Of a DNA stretch of 64,000 nt, positions 43,091-51,981 are shown in pieces. Numbering within the stretch: position 1 is the stretch's first letter; the number at the start of each line of letters is the position of its first letter. A program made the translations under genes and the position numbers. The notes under the pieces are model-generated. The model did no database searches. It was not told the DNA's origin and saw nothing but the letters and a program-made list of their open reading frames with translations. Origin of the DNA: Rhodococcus opacus (GTDB lineage: Bacteria > Actinomycetota > Actinomycetes > Mycobacteriales > Mycobacteriaceae); the NCBI RefSeq assembly GCF_012396235.1, contig NZ_JAAXPA010000004.1, forward strand, positions 1 to 64,000, in the 5' to 3' direction.

Positions 43091-44626
43091 GTGACCCCGG
43101 CATCGGACATCTCACGACGCAAGTTCCTCGCCTCCGCCGCGGCGGCCGGCGGTGCCGCCTTCCTCAGCTCGTGGGCGGGCCCGGTCATCGACCGCGCCTA
43201 CGCGCAGGACCCGGGCGGCAGCGGGTCGCTGAACGACATCGAGCACTTCGTCTACCTCATGCAGGAGAACCGCTCGTTCGACCACTATTACGGCACCCTG
43301 TCGGGGGTGCGCGGGTTCGACGACCCGTCACCGGCGTGGCAGCAGTACGGCTGGACTCCGGGTGCCGGGCCCACCCCGACCGGGTTTCTCAACCCGTTCC
43401 GGCTCGACACCACGCAGGGCACACACCTCGACGGCGAATGCATCAACGACCCCACCCATTCGTGGGGTCCGCAGCACGACGCGTGGAACGGTGGCGCGAT
43501 GGACCGGTGGATGCCGGTGCACATCGCGCACGAGGGGCCGCTCAACGGTCCCGCGACGATGGGCTACTACACGCGAGCCGACATCCCGGTGCACTACGAC
43601 CTCGCCGACGCCTTCACGATCTGCGACCACTACTTCTGCTCGGTGCTGGGACCGACGGACCCGAACCGGCTGTACTGGATGACCGGAACGATCGACCCGG
43701 ACGGGCTGGCCGGTGGGCCGCTGGTCGAGACGCCGACGGTGATCCCCAGGTTCGTCTACTCCTGGCGCACCTATCCGGAGAACCTGCAGGAGGCCGGCGT
43801 CAGCTGGAAGGTGTACGCCAACAAGGATCTCGGTCCTGTGTCGAGTGTCGCACTCGACGGGATGCTCGGCTGCTTCACGCAGTACAGCGACCCGAATTCG
43901 GAACTCGCTCGCCGCGGTCTCGATCCGACGTATCCGAACGACTTCCGGGCCGACGTCGCGAACGGCACGCTGCCCGCGGTGTCCTGGATCGTGCCCAACA
44001 TCTTCACGTGCGAGCATCCGGCGCTGCCCCCGGCCGCGGGCGCGGTCGGGATCGTCGAGGTACTCGACATTCTCACGTCGAACCCGGCGATCTGGGAGAA
44101 GACCGCGCTGATCATCAGTTACGACGAGAACGGCGGTTTCTTCGACCACGTCACCCCGCCCACGCCGCCGCCGGGCACCCCGGGCGAGTATCTGACGGTT
44201 CCGCTGAACACCGTGTCGGAGAGCGAGAACAACCCGGGACCGATCGGCCTCGGTTTCCGGGTGCCGTCGCTGATCGTCTCGCCGTACAGTCGTGGCGGCC
44301 TCGTCGCCTCCGACACGTTCGACCACACGTCGCAGCTCCGGTTGCTGGAGAAGCGATTCGGCGTGCCCGTCCCCAATCTCACCGACTGGCGCCGCGGCGC
44401 CGTCGGCGACATGACGTCCGCGTTCGACTTCTCGTCGGCACCGAACGCCGGCGTTCCCGTGATGACGGACCCCGGGCCACGCCTGCAGGCGGCGATCGCG
44501 CAGTGCGGGCCGAACGTGGCCGCGGGGACGCTCAACGCCGGTGCACCCTACCCCGTCCCGCCGAATTCGATGCCCGTGCAGGAACAGTCGCCGCTGCGGC
44601 GTCGCCCCAGCGGGCTGATCATGTAG
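43091..44626 (+). CDS. Secreted phospholipase C (phosphoesterase family), Tat substrate
   Basis: 511 residues with a twin-arginine signal (ISRRKFLASAAAAGGAAF, cleavage near RAYA). The non-specific phospholipase C domain has FVYLMQENRSFDHYYGTLSGVRGFDD (catalytic/metal region at the start), GPTDPNRLYWMTG, and ISYDENGGFFDHVTPP. This is the family of mycobacterial PlcA-D and Pseudomonas PlcH/N. It hydrolyses phosphatidylcholine or sphingomyelin outside the membrane, possibly for phosphate or lipid acquisition. GTG start. It begins 56 nt after the dioxygenase stop on the same strand, so partial co-transcription under sulfur control cannot be ruled out. Confidence 0.9.
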   Translation: MTPASDISRRKFLASAAAAGGAAFLSSWAGPVIDRAYAQDPGGSGSLNDIEHFVYLMQENRSFDHYYGTLSGVRGFDDPSPAWQQYGWTPGAGPTPTGFLNPFRLDTTQGTHLDGECINDPTHSWGPQHDAWNGGAMDRWMPVHIAHEGPLNGPATMGYYTRADIPVHYDLADAFTICDHYFCSVLGPTDPNRLYWMTGTIDPDGLAGGPLVETPTVIPRFVYSWRTYPENLQEAGVSWKVYANKDLGPVSSVALDGMLGCFTQYSDPNSELARRGLDPTYPNDFRADVANGTLPAVSWIVPNIFTCEHPALPPAAGAVGIVEVLDILTSNPAIWEKTALIISYDENGGFFDHVTPPTPPPGTPGEYLTVPLNTVSESENNPGPIGLGFRVPSLIVSPYSRGGLVASDTFDHTSQLRLLEKRFGVPVPNLTDWRRGAVGDMTSAFDFSSAPNAGVPVMTDPGPRLQAAIAQCGPNVAAGTLNAGAPYPVPPNSMPVQEQSPLRRRPSGLIM

Positions 44627-44628
44627 CG

Positions 44629-44649
44629 GACTCCTGACTCCTGACTCCT
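44629..44649. repeat. Three tandem copies of GACTCCT
   Basis: Three perfect 7-bp tandem repeats lie between the phospholipase stop (44626) and the stop of the convergent permease gene (44684). They are probably a replication-slippage expansion with no evident function. No hairpin was found in this convergent gap. Confidence 0.8.
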
Positions 44650-44683
44650 GCTCGACGATCGAACGGCGGCGGCCGATCCGAGC

Positions 44684-46099
44684 TCAGGGGCGGAAGGCGT
44701 CGACCTCTTCGCCGGAGGTCGAGGGATCCGGCGTCTCGTCGGTGGTCCCGCGCGTGCGCTGGCGGTAGATCCCGATTCCGACCACGACCACGGCGAGCCC
44801 CATCGAGACGTACATCTGGCTCCTGGTCTCCGGCAACACGAGCATGCCGACGCAGAGCGCGATGATGGCGGCGATGGTGCACCACGTCAGGTACGGGAAC
44901 AGCCACATCTTCAGCGACAGGTCCTTGCCCTCCGCCTCGAGGCTGCGCCGCATGCGCAGCTGCGACACCGAGATCGCCAGCCACACGAACAGGGCGATCG
45001 CGCCCGAGGAGTTGACGAGGAACAGGAACACGGTGTCCGGGTACAGGTAGTTGAGGCCCACGGTCAGGAATCCCACGACCGTCGAGACGAGGACGGCCTG
45101 GCGGGGAACTCCCGACGATCCGATCTTCGACAACGAGGCCGGGGCGTCGCCGCGGCGGGAGAGCGAGAAGATCATGCGGCTCGCCGTGTACAGGCCGGAG
45201 TTCAGGCAGGACAGCACCGATGTGAGCACGACGACGTCCATGATGTTGCCGGCTGCCGGGATGCCGAAGGAGTCCATGACGGCGACGTACGGGCTCAGCG
45301 CGACGGAGGCATCGTCCCAGGGGAGCAGCGTCACGACGACGGCGATGGAGCCGATGTAGAAGATGAGGATGCGCCACACGACGGAACGCACCGCGTTGCG
45401 CACTGCCGCCACGGGGTTGGCGGATTCACCGGCGGCGATGGTGGCGATCTCGGCGCCGAAGAAGGAGAACACGACGACGAGGACCGCCGCGAACACGGCA
45501 CCTGCCCCGTTGGGGAAGAACCCGCCGTGACCGGTGAGGTTGCTGAGGCCGGGGGCTTCGACTCCGGGCAGGGCTCCGCAGATCGCGAGGACGCCGAGCA
45601 CCAGGAAGATGACGATGGCCGCGACCTTGATCGACGCGAACCAGAACTCGAACTCGCCGAACGACTTCACGGACGCGATGTTCGTCAGCGTGAGCAACAC
45701 CATCAGGATCAGTGCCCAACTCCACTGCGGGACGTCGGGGATCCAGCGGTTCATGATGACGGCGCCTGCCGTCGCCTCGATGCCGAGGACGATGATCCAG
45801 AACCACGCGTAGAGCCAGCCGATGCTGAAGCCGGCCCATCGGCCGATCGCGCGGTCGGCGTACGCCGAGAACGATCCCGTCTCGGGGTTGGCGGTCGACA
45901 TTTCGCCGAGCATGCGCATCACCAGGATGACGACGATTCCCGCGAGTGCGTAGGCCACGAGTACGCCGGGGCCCGTCTCGCGGATCGCGACCCCGGAGCC
46001 CACGAAGAGGCCTGCGCCGATCACCCCCGCGATAGCGATCATCGAGAGGTGCCGCTTCTTCAGTGTGTGCTGAAGCTGCGGATCGGTGGTTCCTGACAT
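44684..46099 (-). CDS. Amino-acid permease (APC superfamily, GabP/AAT type)
   Basis: 471 residues with about 12 membrane helices. The N-terminus LKKRHLSMIAIAGVIGAGLFVGSGVAIRETGPGVLVAYALAG is the classical amino acid transporter (AAT) signature. The conserved FFGAEIATIAAGESANP follows in TM6. It is closest in style to GABA/proline/aromatic amino-acid:H+ symporters (GabP, CycA, AnsP); the substrate is not determinable. The C-terminal tail is cytosolic and acidic. It is divergent from the MHS transporter across about 260 nt with no adjacent catabolic gene. Confidence 0.88.
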   Translation of the reverse strand: MSGTTDPQLQHTLKKRHLSMIAIAGVIGAGLFVGSGVAIRETGPGVLVAYALAGIVVILVMRMLGEMSTANPETGSFSAYADRAIGRWAGFSIGWLYAWFWIIVLGIEATAGAVIMNRWIPDVPQWSWALILMVLLTLTNIASVKSFGEFEFWFASIKVAAIVIFLVLGVLAICGALPGVEAPGLSNLTGHGGFFPNGAGAVFAAVLVVVFSFFGAEIATIAAGESANPVAAVRNAVRSVVWRILIFYIGSIAVVVTLLPWDDASVALSPYVAVMDSFGIPAAGNIMDVVVLTSVLSCLNSGLYTASRMIFSLSRRGDAPASLSKIGSSGVPRQAVLVSTVVGFLTVGLNYLYPDTVFLFLVNSSGAIALFVWLAISVSQLRMRRSLEAEGKDLSLKMWLFPYLTWCTIAAIIALCVGMLVLPETRSQMYVSMGLAVVVVGIGIYRQRTRGTTDETPDPSTSGEEVDAFRP

Positions 46100-46249
46100 G
46101 GAGAAATCCCTTCGGCGCTACTCCGGGTGTGATGTGCGTCGCTGATTCGGAAAAGTGTGTACGAGTCGTGAGGGCTCCGGAATCGCCGATTCGGTGAAAT
46201 TGGTGCGGCCGAGATAGACGAAACGGCAGTACCACGCATCTGCGCCTTC

Positions 46250-46279
46250 TTGACAACCCGGAAACGCTATGGCTACCGT
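46250..46279 (+). promoter_or_regulatory. Predicted promoter of the MHS transporter gene
   Basis: TTGACA (46250-46255) with an 18-nt spacer to TACCGT (46274-46279), 77 nt upstream of the transporter start. The remainder of the 257-nt divergent gap to the permease (46100-46356) shows no other clear structure. Confidence 0.5.
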
Positions 46280-46356
46280 CACATTATTCAATCAGCGGAC
46301 ATGAGTTCGGTATGCGAACAGGATCTGTCCGGCACCAACCTAGACGGGACATCGGA

Positions 46357-47715
46357 ATGAGCGATCACGCCTTCACCCCGGCAGCCGAGAAGCAGGCGCG
46401 AAGAGCAGCGCTGAGCAGTTTCGTCGGCGCAGTCATCGACTGGTACGACTTCCTGCTCTACGGGTTGGTCGCCGCACTGGTCTTCAACTCGGAGTTCTTC
46501 CCGAATGTCAGCCCGGCGATCGGAACGCTCGCCGCGTTCGCGACGTTCGGCGTCGGATTCCTGTTCCGGCCGCTCGGCGGTGTGGTGTTCGGCCACTACG
46601 GCGACCGCATCGGACGCAAACGGATGCTGATCCTCACCGTGCTGATCATGGGAACGAGCACCGCCCTGATCGGACTGTTGCCGTCGTTCGGGTCGATCGG
46701 CTGGTGGGCTCCGGTCCTGCTCGTCACGCTGCGCGCCATCCAGGGCTTCGCCGTCGGCGGCGAGTGGGGTGGGGCCGCGTTGATGGCCGTCGAGAGCGCC
46801 CCGCCGAAGAAGAAGGCGTTCTACAGCAGCGGAGTGCAGGTCGGCTACTCGGTCGGGCTCATCCTCGCCACCGGATTCGTCATGCTCATGAGCAACCTGA
46901 CCACCGACGACGCGTTCAGCCAGTGGGGTTGGCGTGTTCCGTTCGTCGCCAGCGTCGTCCTGGTCGGAATCGGCCTGTGGATCCGCGCCGGAGTGCAGGA
47001 GAGCCCCGAGTTCGTCGAGAAGGTCGAGAAGGTCGAGGAGGAGCAGACCGCGCAGGACAAGAAGCGGATTCCCCTCGTCGAAGCACTGCGCAACCACCCG
47101 AAGGCCTTCCTCCAGATCATCGGCCTGCGTTTCGCCGAACTGTTCTCCATGTACATCGTGACCACGTTCGCGTTGAGCTACTCCACCCAGGAACTGGGGA
47201 TGGAGCGCAACTTCATGCTCAACGTCGGTCTGCTCGTCGGTGCAGTGGGTATCGGCACCATCCCGCTGTTCGCCTGGCTGTCCGACAAGCACGGCCGGCG
47301 GCGCGTCTACATCCTCGGCGCACTGATCGGCGCGGTGTGCGCGTTCCCGTTCTTCATCTTCCTCGAGAACGGGTCGATGATCGGCACCGTCATCCTCGCC
47401 GTGCTCCTCGTCAACATCTCGCACGACATGGTCGTCAGCGTGCAGCAGCCCCTGTTCACCGAGATGTTCGGGGCCGAGTACCGGTACAGCGGCGCGGGCG
47501 TCGGCTACCAGGTGGCCAGCGCGATCGGCGGCGGCTTCACCCCGTTCATCGCGGCAGCCCTGGTCACCGCCAGCGGCGGGTCCTGGCACCTCGTGGCCGT
47601 GTACCTCGCCGGCGGCTGCATCGTCAGCGCCCTGATCGCGTGGCGACTGCAGCCCGATGCGAGTGCCGACGCGTCGGACGCCGCCACTCGAGCCGAGCTC
47701 GAGAACTCGCACTGA
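46357..47715 (+). CDS. MHS-family MFS transporter (shikimate/quinate type likely)
   Basis: A 452-residue 12-TM metabolite:H+ symporter. N-terminal AALSSFVGAVIDWYDFLLYGLVAALVF is the MHS signature; the MFS loop motifs are FGHYGDRIGRKRML and LSDKHGRRRVYI. A remnant of a quinate/shikimate dehydrogenase lies immediately downstream (47718-47812) and an IclR gene follows on the opposite strand. This arrangement resembles shikimate/quinate utilisation loci and suggests a ShiA-like substrate. ATG 46357 is preferred over the open-frame start 15 codons earlier because it gives a family-like N-terminus. Confidence 0.87.
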   Translation: MSDHAFTPAAEKQARRAALSSFVGAVIDWYDFLLYGLVAALVFNSEFFPNVSPAIGTLAAFATFGVGFLFRPLGGVVFGHYGDRIGRKRMLILTVLIMGTSTALIGLLPSFGSIGWWAPVLLVTLRAIQGFAVGGEWGGAALMAVESAPPKKKAFYSSGVQVGYSVGLILATGFVMLMSNLTTDDAFSQWGWRVPFVASVVLVGIGLWIRAGVQESPEFVEKVEKVEEEQTAQDKKRIPLVEALRNHPKAFLQIIGLRFAELFSMYIVTTFALSYSTQELGMERNFMLNVGLLVGAVGIGTIPLFAWLSDKHGRRRVYILGALIGAVCAFPFFIFLENGSMIGTVILAVLLVNISHDMVVSVQQPLFTEMFGAEYRYSGAGVGYQVASAIGGGFTPFIAAALVTASGGSWHLVAVYLAGGCIVSALIAWRLQPDASADASDAATRAELENSH

Positions 47716-47717
47716 AC

Positions 47718-47812
47718 ATGGCGGCGCGGTCGGTGCTCCGGGAGTTGCCGGGTGCGAGCCTCGACCGCGTCGTGCAGATCGGGGCCGGTGGTGCCGGAGT
47801 CGCCGTCGCCCT
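47718..47812 (+). pseudogene. Remnant of a quinate/shikimate dehydrogenase gene
   Basis: About 30 codons read LRELPGASLDRVVQIGAGGAGVAVAL, the NAD(P)-binding start (GAGGAGxAVA) of AroE/quinate-shikimate dehydrogenases. The preceding roughly 110-residue catalytic half and everything after CCTAGG (47809-47814) are gone. The remnant starts 2 nt after the MHS transporter stop and runs into the end of the convergent IclR gene. This looks like a deletion scar of a former transporter-dehydrogenase operon. The identification rests on about 25 residues. Confidence 0.5.
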
Positions 47813-47818
47813 AGGCGG

Positions 47819-48631
47819 TCAGCCGAGGGACAGGTCGGAACCGATCCGCTCCGCGGTCGCGACGAGTTTCGGCACCACCGACGCCGCGACGTCGTCCCGC
47901 GTGTACTGCGTGCCCTGCAGCGAGGAGTTGAGGGCGGCGACCACGGCGCCCGTCCGATCCCGGATGGGAACGGCCGCGCCGCGGATGCCGATCTCGAGCT
48001 CGTTCTCCGACATCGACCAGCCGTCGGCGGCGACCTTCCGGACGTCTGCGCGCAGGTGTTCGACGTCGGAGATCGTGTGGGGTGTGAAGGCCTGGAACTC
48101 GGTGGTCTTCAGGTAGTCGTCGAGCGCGCCGGCCGAAAGTCCGGCCAGCAGAACCCGTCCCGTGGACGTCGCGTACGCGGGGAACCGCATGCCCACCGTG
48201 ATCGAGATGCGAATGATCCGGGGCGAGCGGACCCGCGCCACGTACACCACGTCGGGACCGTCGAGAATCGTGACGGAGATGGTCTCGCCCAGTTCCTTCG
48301 CGAGAGCCTCGATGTGCGGGTCGGCGACCTGCGGCAGTCGCAGCGCGGCGAGGTACGAGAAGCCGAACCGCAGCACCCGGGGTGTGAGCGAGAAGTTGCG
48401 TCCGTCGAGACGCAGGAAACCCTTGTCCACCAGGGTGAGCAGAATACGGCGCGCCGTGGACCGGGTGATCCCGACAGCCTGCGCCACCTCGCTCAGTGTG
48501 CGTTCCCGGTGCTGTTCGTCGAAGCATTCGAGAACGGTCAGGCCACGGTCCAGGGACTCGAGAAAATACCGTTCCCCCGACGCCGGTTGCTCGGCCACCT
48601 CAGCAGCCACCTGTTTCGCACACGCCGTCAT
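47819..48631 (-). CDS. IclR-family regulator (PcaR/PobR-like)
   Basis: 270 residues: winged HTH at about 25-85 (FLESLDRGLTVLECFDEQHRERTLSEVAQAVGITRSTARRILLTLVDKGFL) and effector domain (DVVYVARVRSPRIIRISITVGMRFPAYATSTGRVLLAGL, GWSMSENELEIGIRGAAVPI). This subgroup includes the rhodococcal/corynebacterial PcaR-type regulators of protocatechuate, shikimate and beta-ketoadipate genes. That fits the adjacent MHS transporter and the dehydrogenase remnant. It begins 12 nt after the NAT stop on the same strand, so both may be transcribed together. Confidence 0.85.
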   Translation of the reverse strand: MTACAKQVAAEVAEQPASGERYFLESLDRGLTVLECFDEQHRERTLSEVAQAVGITRSTARRILLTLVDKGFLRLDGRNFSLTPRVLRFGFSYLAALRLPQVADPHIEALAKELGETISVTILDGPDVVYVARVRSPRIIRISITVGMRFPAYATSTGRVLLAGLSAGALDDYLKTTEFQAFTPHTISDVEHLRADVRKVAADGWSMSENELEIGIRGAAVPIRDRTGAVVAALNSSLQGTQYTRDDVAASVVPKLVATAERIGSDLSLG

Positions 48632-48643
48632 GCTACCGGGCGA

Positions 48644-49468
48644 CTAGGTGCGCCGGAGCCGGCTGAACGCCGTGTCCAGTGTGGCCAATCCGCTCGTGTC
48701 GATGAGGAAATCGGTTTCGAGAACGTCGCGCAGTTCGTCGACGGTCGCCAGTTCGCGCCGCTCGGACGTCCCGCCGAGGTGGTGCACCGTCAGCCGCGTA
48801 CCGGCCAGGGCGTAGCGGCGGTCTTCCGTGGCCCGCGCCGCCATGAGTCCGGTCACGAAATGCGATCCGGGCCAGGTCGACAGGTACCAGTTGGGGGCCT
48901 CGTAGTCGACGGGGAACTGCCCGGTGAGGTCGAACCGGTAGATGGTCCGCCACTCGTCACCGACGAGTGCCTGCATCGCGTAGTCGCCCGCGACGTCGAC
49001 CAGCCGGAACGGTTCCAGCGGAGTGTCCTGCACGGTGTCCAGTTCGAAGCGCAACGTGGTGGTGAGGGTCATGCCGCCGAACCCGACGTCGATGAGCCTT
49101 CGCTCGCCGGCGACGTCGACGAGCAACAGCATGTGCGAGCGCGGAGTGACCGCATCGATCGGAGATCCCCACAGAACACGGGCGGCGAGTGGCGTCACGT
49201 CGAACCCGAGCTCGAGCAGGACGGCCCGCAGCAGGAGATTCTGCTCGAAGCAGTAACCGCCCCTTCGGGATTCGACCAATTTCTGTTGCAGTGACGGCAG
49301 GTCGAGCCGGTTCGGTGTGCCGAGGAACGGGTCGAGGTTCTCGAACGGGATCGACCGGGCGTGATGTGCGGCAAGCTGGTTCAGCGTCGCCGTCGTCGCG
49401 GATCGGTCGCCGTCGTACCCGATCCGGTCGAAGTACCGCTCGAGGTTCAGATCGCCCGCAGTGGCCAT
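48644..49468 (-). CDS. nat: Arylamine N-acetyltransferase
   Basis: 274 residues with the complete NAT catalytic triad: Cys73 in RRGGYCFEQN, His112 in PRSHMLLLV and Asp127 in RLIDVGFGG. Length and N-terminus (LERYFDRIGYDGDRSATTATLNQLAAHHARSIPFENLDPFLG) match actinobacterial NATs. It transfers acetyl or propionyl groups from CoA to aromatic amines or hydrazines. In mycobacteria nat sits with steroid hsa genes; here it pairs with an IclR regulator 12 nt downstream. ATG 49468 is used; upstream open frame is not conserved-looking. It is divergent from the sugar dehydrogenase lipoprotein. Confidence 0.92.
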   Translation of the reverse strand: MATAGDLNLERYFDRIGYDGDRSATTATLNQLAAHHARSIPFENLDPFLGTPNRLDLPSLQQKLVESRRGGYCFEQNLLLRAVLLELGFDVTPLAARVLWGSPIDAVTPRSHMLLLVDVAGERRLIDVGFGGMTLTTTLRFELDTVQDTPLEPFRLVDVAGDYAMQALVGDEWRTIYRFDLTGQFPVDYEAPNWYLSTWPGSHFVTGLMAARATEDRRYALAGTRLTVHHLGGTSERRELATVDELRDVLETDFLIDTSGLATLDTAFSRLRRT

Positions 49469-49560
49469 GGAGCACAGTGTAAGCGCGGCGAATGACCGAT
49501 CAGGGGCCGTCACTGGGGGAGGATGGACAGGGTGCGGGGTCGCGTGACGGGAGGACAACC

Positions 49561-50640
49561 ATGGGACGGCGACGTTTCTCGGTTGCAGCGTTGCTGGTGG
49601 TCGTCACGTGCGCGGCATGCCAGTTCGAGGGGAGTCCGGCGCAGCCGTCGACGACCACCGCGGTCGCCGCGCCGGCCGAAGCCGAGCCCACGGTGATCGC
49701 CGCCGACCTCGACGTGCCGTGGGGGATCGCGCTCCTGCCGGACGGGACGGCACTGATCGCGGAACGGGACAGCGGCGCGATCCAGCACCTGCAGGCGAAC
49801 GGCGACACGACCGTGATCGGCGAAGTGCCCGGTGTGGCGGCGCGGGGCGAATCGGGACTGCTGGGCCTGGCCGTCTCACCGGCCTACGCAACGGATCAGA
49901 TGATTTACGCGTACCTGACCACCGACGACGACAATCGGGTGGTCGCCCTGCGGTTCGACGGCCGCAGCCTCGGGGAGCCGGCCCCGATCCTGACGGGCAT
50001 CCCCGCCGGATCGATCCACGACGGCGGCCGGATCGCATTCGGGCCGGACGGCAAACTGTACGTCGCCACCGGTGAAGCGGGTGACCGGCCACGCGCCCAG
50101 GACCCGTCCTCACTCGGCGGCAAGATTCTGCGGATCAACCCCGACGGGTCGATCCCGGCCGACAACCCCACCCCCGGTTCACCGGTCTGGTCGTTCGGGC
50201 ACCGCAACGTGCAGGGCCTCGCGTGGGACGACGCCGACCGGTTGTGGGCCACCGAATTCGGGGCGAACACCTGGGACGAGGTGAACCTCATCGAACCCGG
50301 CGGCAACTACGGATGGCCGGAGGTCGAGGGGCGGTCGGGCGAGGCGGGCTTCGTCGATCCGGTGGTCCAATGGTCCACCGGCGAGGCGTCCCCGTCCGGG
50401 CTCGCGTTCCAGGACGGCGCGCTGTGGGTCGCGGCGCTGCGCGGCGAACGACTGTGGCGGATTCCCGTGGGCGGTGACGGCTCGCTCGGCGAACCGCAGT
50501 CGCTGTTCGAAGGTGAGTACGGCCGACTGCGCACCGTCGTCGCGACACCGGACGGAGCAGTCTGGTTCAGCACCAGCAACCGTGACGGGCGCGGCGATCC
50601 GGCGGAGGGCGACGACCGCATCCTCATGCTCCGCCCGTGA
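49561..50640 (+). CDS. Lipoprotein glucose/sorbosone dehydrogenase (soluble PQQ-GDH-like)
   Basis: A 359-residue six-bladed beta-propeller. Signal peptide with lipobox (VTCAAC, Cys about residue 20), a short Thr/Ala linker, then GSDH-type blades: LDVPWGIALLPDGTALIAERDSG, ARGESGLLGLAVSPAY, IHDGGRIAFGPDGKLYVATGEAGD, GHRNVQGLAWDDADRLWATEFGANTWDEVNLIEPGGNYGWPEVEG. The His/Asp/Arg/Trp residues that hold PQQ in related proteins are partly present. It is likely an aldose dehydrogenase or sugar-binding protein on the outer face of the membrane. A long hairpin overlaps its stop codon. No PQQ genes are in the window. Confidence 0.85.
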   Translation: MGRRRFSVAALLVVVTCAACQFEGSPAQPSTTTAVAAPAEAEPTVIAADLDVPWGIALLPDGTALIAERDSGAIQHLQANGDTTVIGEVPGVAARGESGLLGLAVSPAYATDQMIYAYLTTDDDNRVVALRFDGRSLGEPAPILTGIPAGSIHDGGRIAFGPDGKLYVATGEAGDRPRAQDPSSLGGKILRINPDGSIPADNPTPGSPVWSFGHRNVQGLAWDDADRLWATEFGANTWDEVNLIEPGGNYGWPEVEGRSGEAGFVDPVVQWSTGEASPSGLAFQDGALWVAALRGERLWRIPVGGDGSLGEPQSLFEGEYGRLRTVVATPDGAVWFSTSNRDGRGDPAEGDDRILMLRP

Positions 50641-50679
50641 GTACTTATCAACCGCGGGCGGTTAATAAGTACTCACGGG
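50634..50679. terminator. Long hairpin between convergent genes
   Basis: CCCGTGAGTACTTAT (50634-50648) and its exact complement (50665-50679), extended inward by AACCG/CGGTT with one mismatch, give about 20 bp with a 4-nt loop. It overlaps the stop codon of the rightward gene and abuts the stop of the leftward gene at 50680. It is a bidirectional terminator candidate. Confidence 0.78.
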
Positions 50680-51009
50680 TCAGTCGGTCCAGGGGACGAT
50701 CGGCGGCTTCACCCACATGATCTTCTCGTCCCGGTGCGCCGGGGTGGCGGCGGGATGGTCGGGGTGGCGCTCCGCCCACGCCGACTTCTGGTCGAGCAAC
50801 TCGACCACGGTCAGCCACGTCTCCATGGTGCTCGGCGGGTTCGACCCGGCCGCCCGGGCGAGTTTCCGCAGCGTGCCGTCGGTGAGGTCGAGGAGTTCCT
50901 GACCGCTGATTCCGCGATCCCACACATACCGCGCGAGTCCCATCGCCTTCTCGCGACGTCGCTTCGCAGCGCCTTCGGTGTGCGCGAAGTCGACTTCCTG
51001 AGGTTCCAT
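50680..51009 (-). CDS. Conserved-looking small protein of unknown function (109 aa)
   Basis: A basic-then-helical soluble protein (GAAKRRREKAMGLARYVWDRGISGQELLDLTDGTLRKLARAAGSNPPSTMETWLTVVELLDQKSAWAERHPDHPA), ending in a Pro/Trp-rich tail (MWVKPPIVPWTD). The helical part looks like a small DNA- or protein-binding helical bundle. I do not recognise the family. It is divergent from the spermidine synthase-like gene over 120 nt. Coding-like codon use and a GAAGGGAAG site before ATG 51009 support it being real. Confidence 0.65.
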   Translation of the reverse strand: MEPQEVDFAHTEGAAKRRREKAMGLARYVWDRGISGQELLDLTDGTLRKLARAAGSNPPSTMETWLTVVELLDQKSAWAERHPDHPAATPAHRDEKIMWVKPPIVPWTD

Positions 51010-51129
51010 CGTCTTCCCTTCTCGTGCGCGTCACCACGGTAGGTCACCCGTGTCTCGTCCCGGTATCGTGGGAGGACGATTCTCGCAGCAGACGCGAGCG
51101 GACGGCGCGAGCAGTAGGGAAGACGGACG

Positions 51130-51981
51130 ATGGGCAGGCAGCGCGGCGGTCGGGCTGCCCGGACAACCGACGGGGGTCCCGTCGCAGGCGTGTACCCGAT
51201 CGACACGGGCACGTGCGAACTCACCGAAGACCACCTCAACCCGCACGGCTGGGTGCTGAAGGTGAACGGGGTCGAGAGTTCCCACATCGACCTGTCGGAT
51301 CCCACGCACCTCGATTTCGAGTACATGCGGTGGATCGCCGAACTGGTCGCTTCGCACTGGGGAACGGACCAGCGGGTGCGGTCCCTGCACCTCGGTGGCG
51401 GTGCCTGCTCACTCGCGCGGCATCTCGCCGCCCGGTATCCGGACGCCCGGCAGGTGGTGGTCGAACTCGACGGCAGGCTCGCCGAGTTGGTGCGCGAATG
51501 GTTCGACCTGCCGCGGGCACCACTGCTGCGACTGCGGGTGGGTGAGGCGCGGGCGGTCACCGAGACGCTGACGGAGTCCAGCCGCGACCTGATCGTGCGC
51601 GACGTGTTCGCCGGCAACACGACTCCGACGCCGCTGACGACGACGGAGTTCACCGGGCACGTGCGCCGGGTGCTGGCGCCCGGCGGGATCTACGCGGTCA
51701 ATTGCGGCGACACCCGCGACCTGGTCCTGGCGCGCCGGGAGGCGGCGACCATCGGCAGCGTGTTTCCGCACACCACGGTCATCGCCGATCCCGCTATGCT
51801 CAAGGGCCGCCGCTACGGCAACATCGTGATCGCGGGCAGCGACGTGCCGATCGGCGACGACCCCGCACTCGTCCGCACACTGCTGGGTGGTGGTGTGCCT
51901 GCCCATGTCTGGGACGACCGGCAGGTGCGAACGTTCGCCGGTGCGGCGCGGGTGCTGCGCGACGCGAACCCCGGGAGCTAG
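51130..51981 (+). CDS. Spermidine synthase-like SAM-binding protein
   Basis: A 283-residue SpeE-like fold. The SAM/dcSAM site is SLHLGGGACSLARHLAARYPDARQVVVELDGRLAELVREWF, followed by LRVGEARAVTETLTESSRDLIVRDVFAG and HVRRVLAPGGIYAVNCGD. The Asp (RDVFAG) matches the catalytic region of aminopropyltransferases, but the N-terminal domain is shorter and diverged. Actinobacteria often carry such 'fused/orphan' homologues of unknown activity; methyltransferase function is an alternative. Its last codon overlaps the stop of the convergent gntP by 4 nt. Confidence 0.78.
   Translation: MGRQRGGRAARTTDGGPVAGVYPIDTGTCELTEDHLNPHGWVLKVNGVESSHIDLSDPTHLDFEYMRWIAELVASHWGTDQRVRSLHLGGGACSLARHLAARYPDARQVVVELDGRLAELVREWFDLPRAPLLRLRVGEARAVTETLTESSRDLIVRDVFAGNTTPTPLTTTEFTGHVRRVLAPGGIYAVNCGDTRDLVLARREAATIGSVFPHTTVIADPAMLKGRRYGNIVIAGSDVPIGDDPALVRTLLGGGVPAHVWDDRQVRTFAGAARVLRDANPGS

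Noticed and set aside
44629-44649. GACTCCT tandem repeat as a CRISPR-like or regulatory element
   Set aside because: Only three contiguous 7-mers without spacers; simple slippage repeat in a convergent gap.
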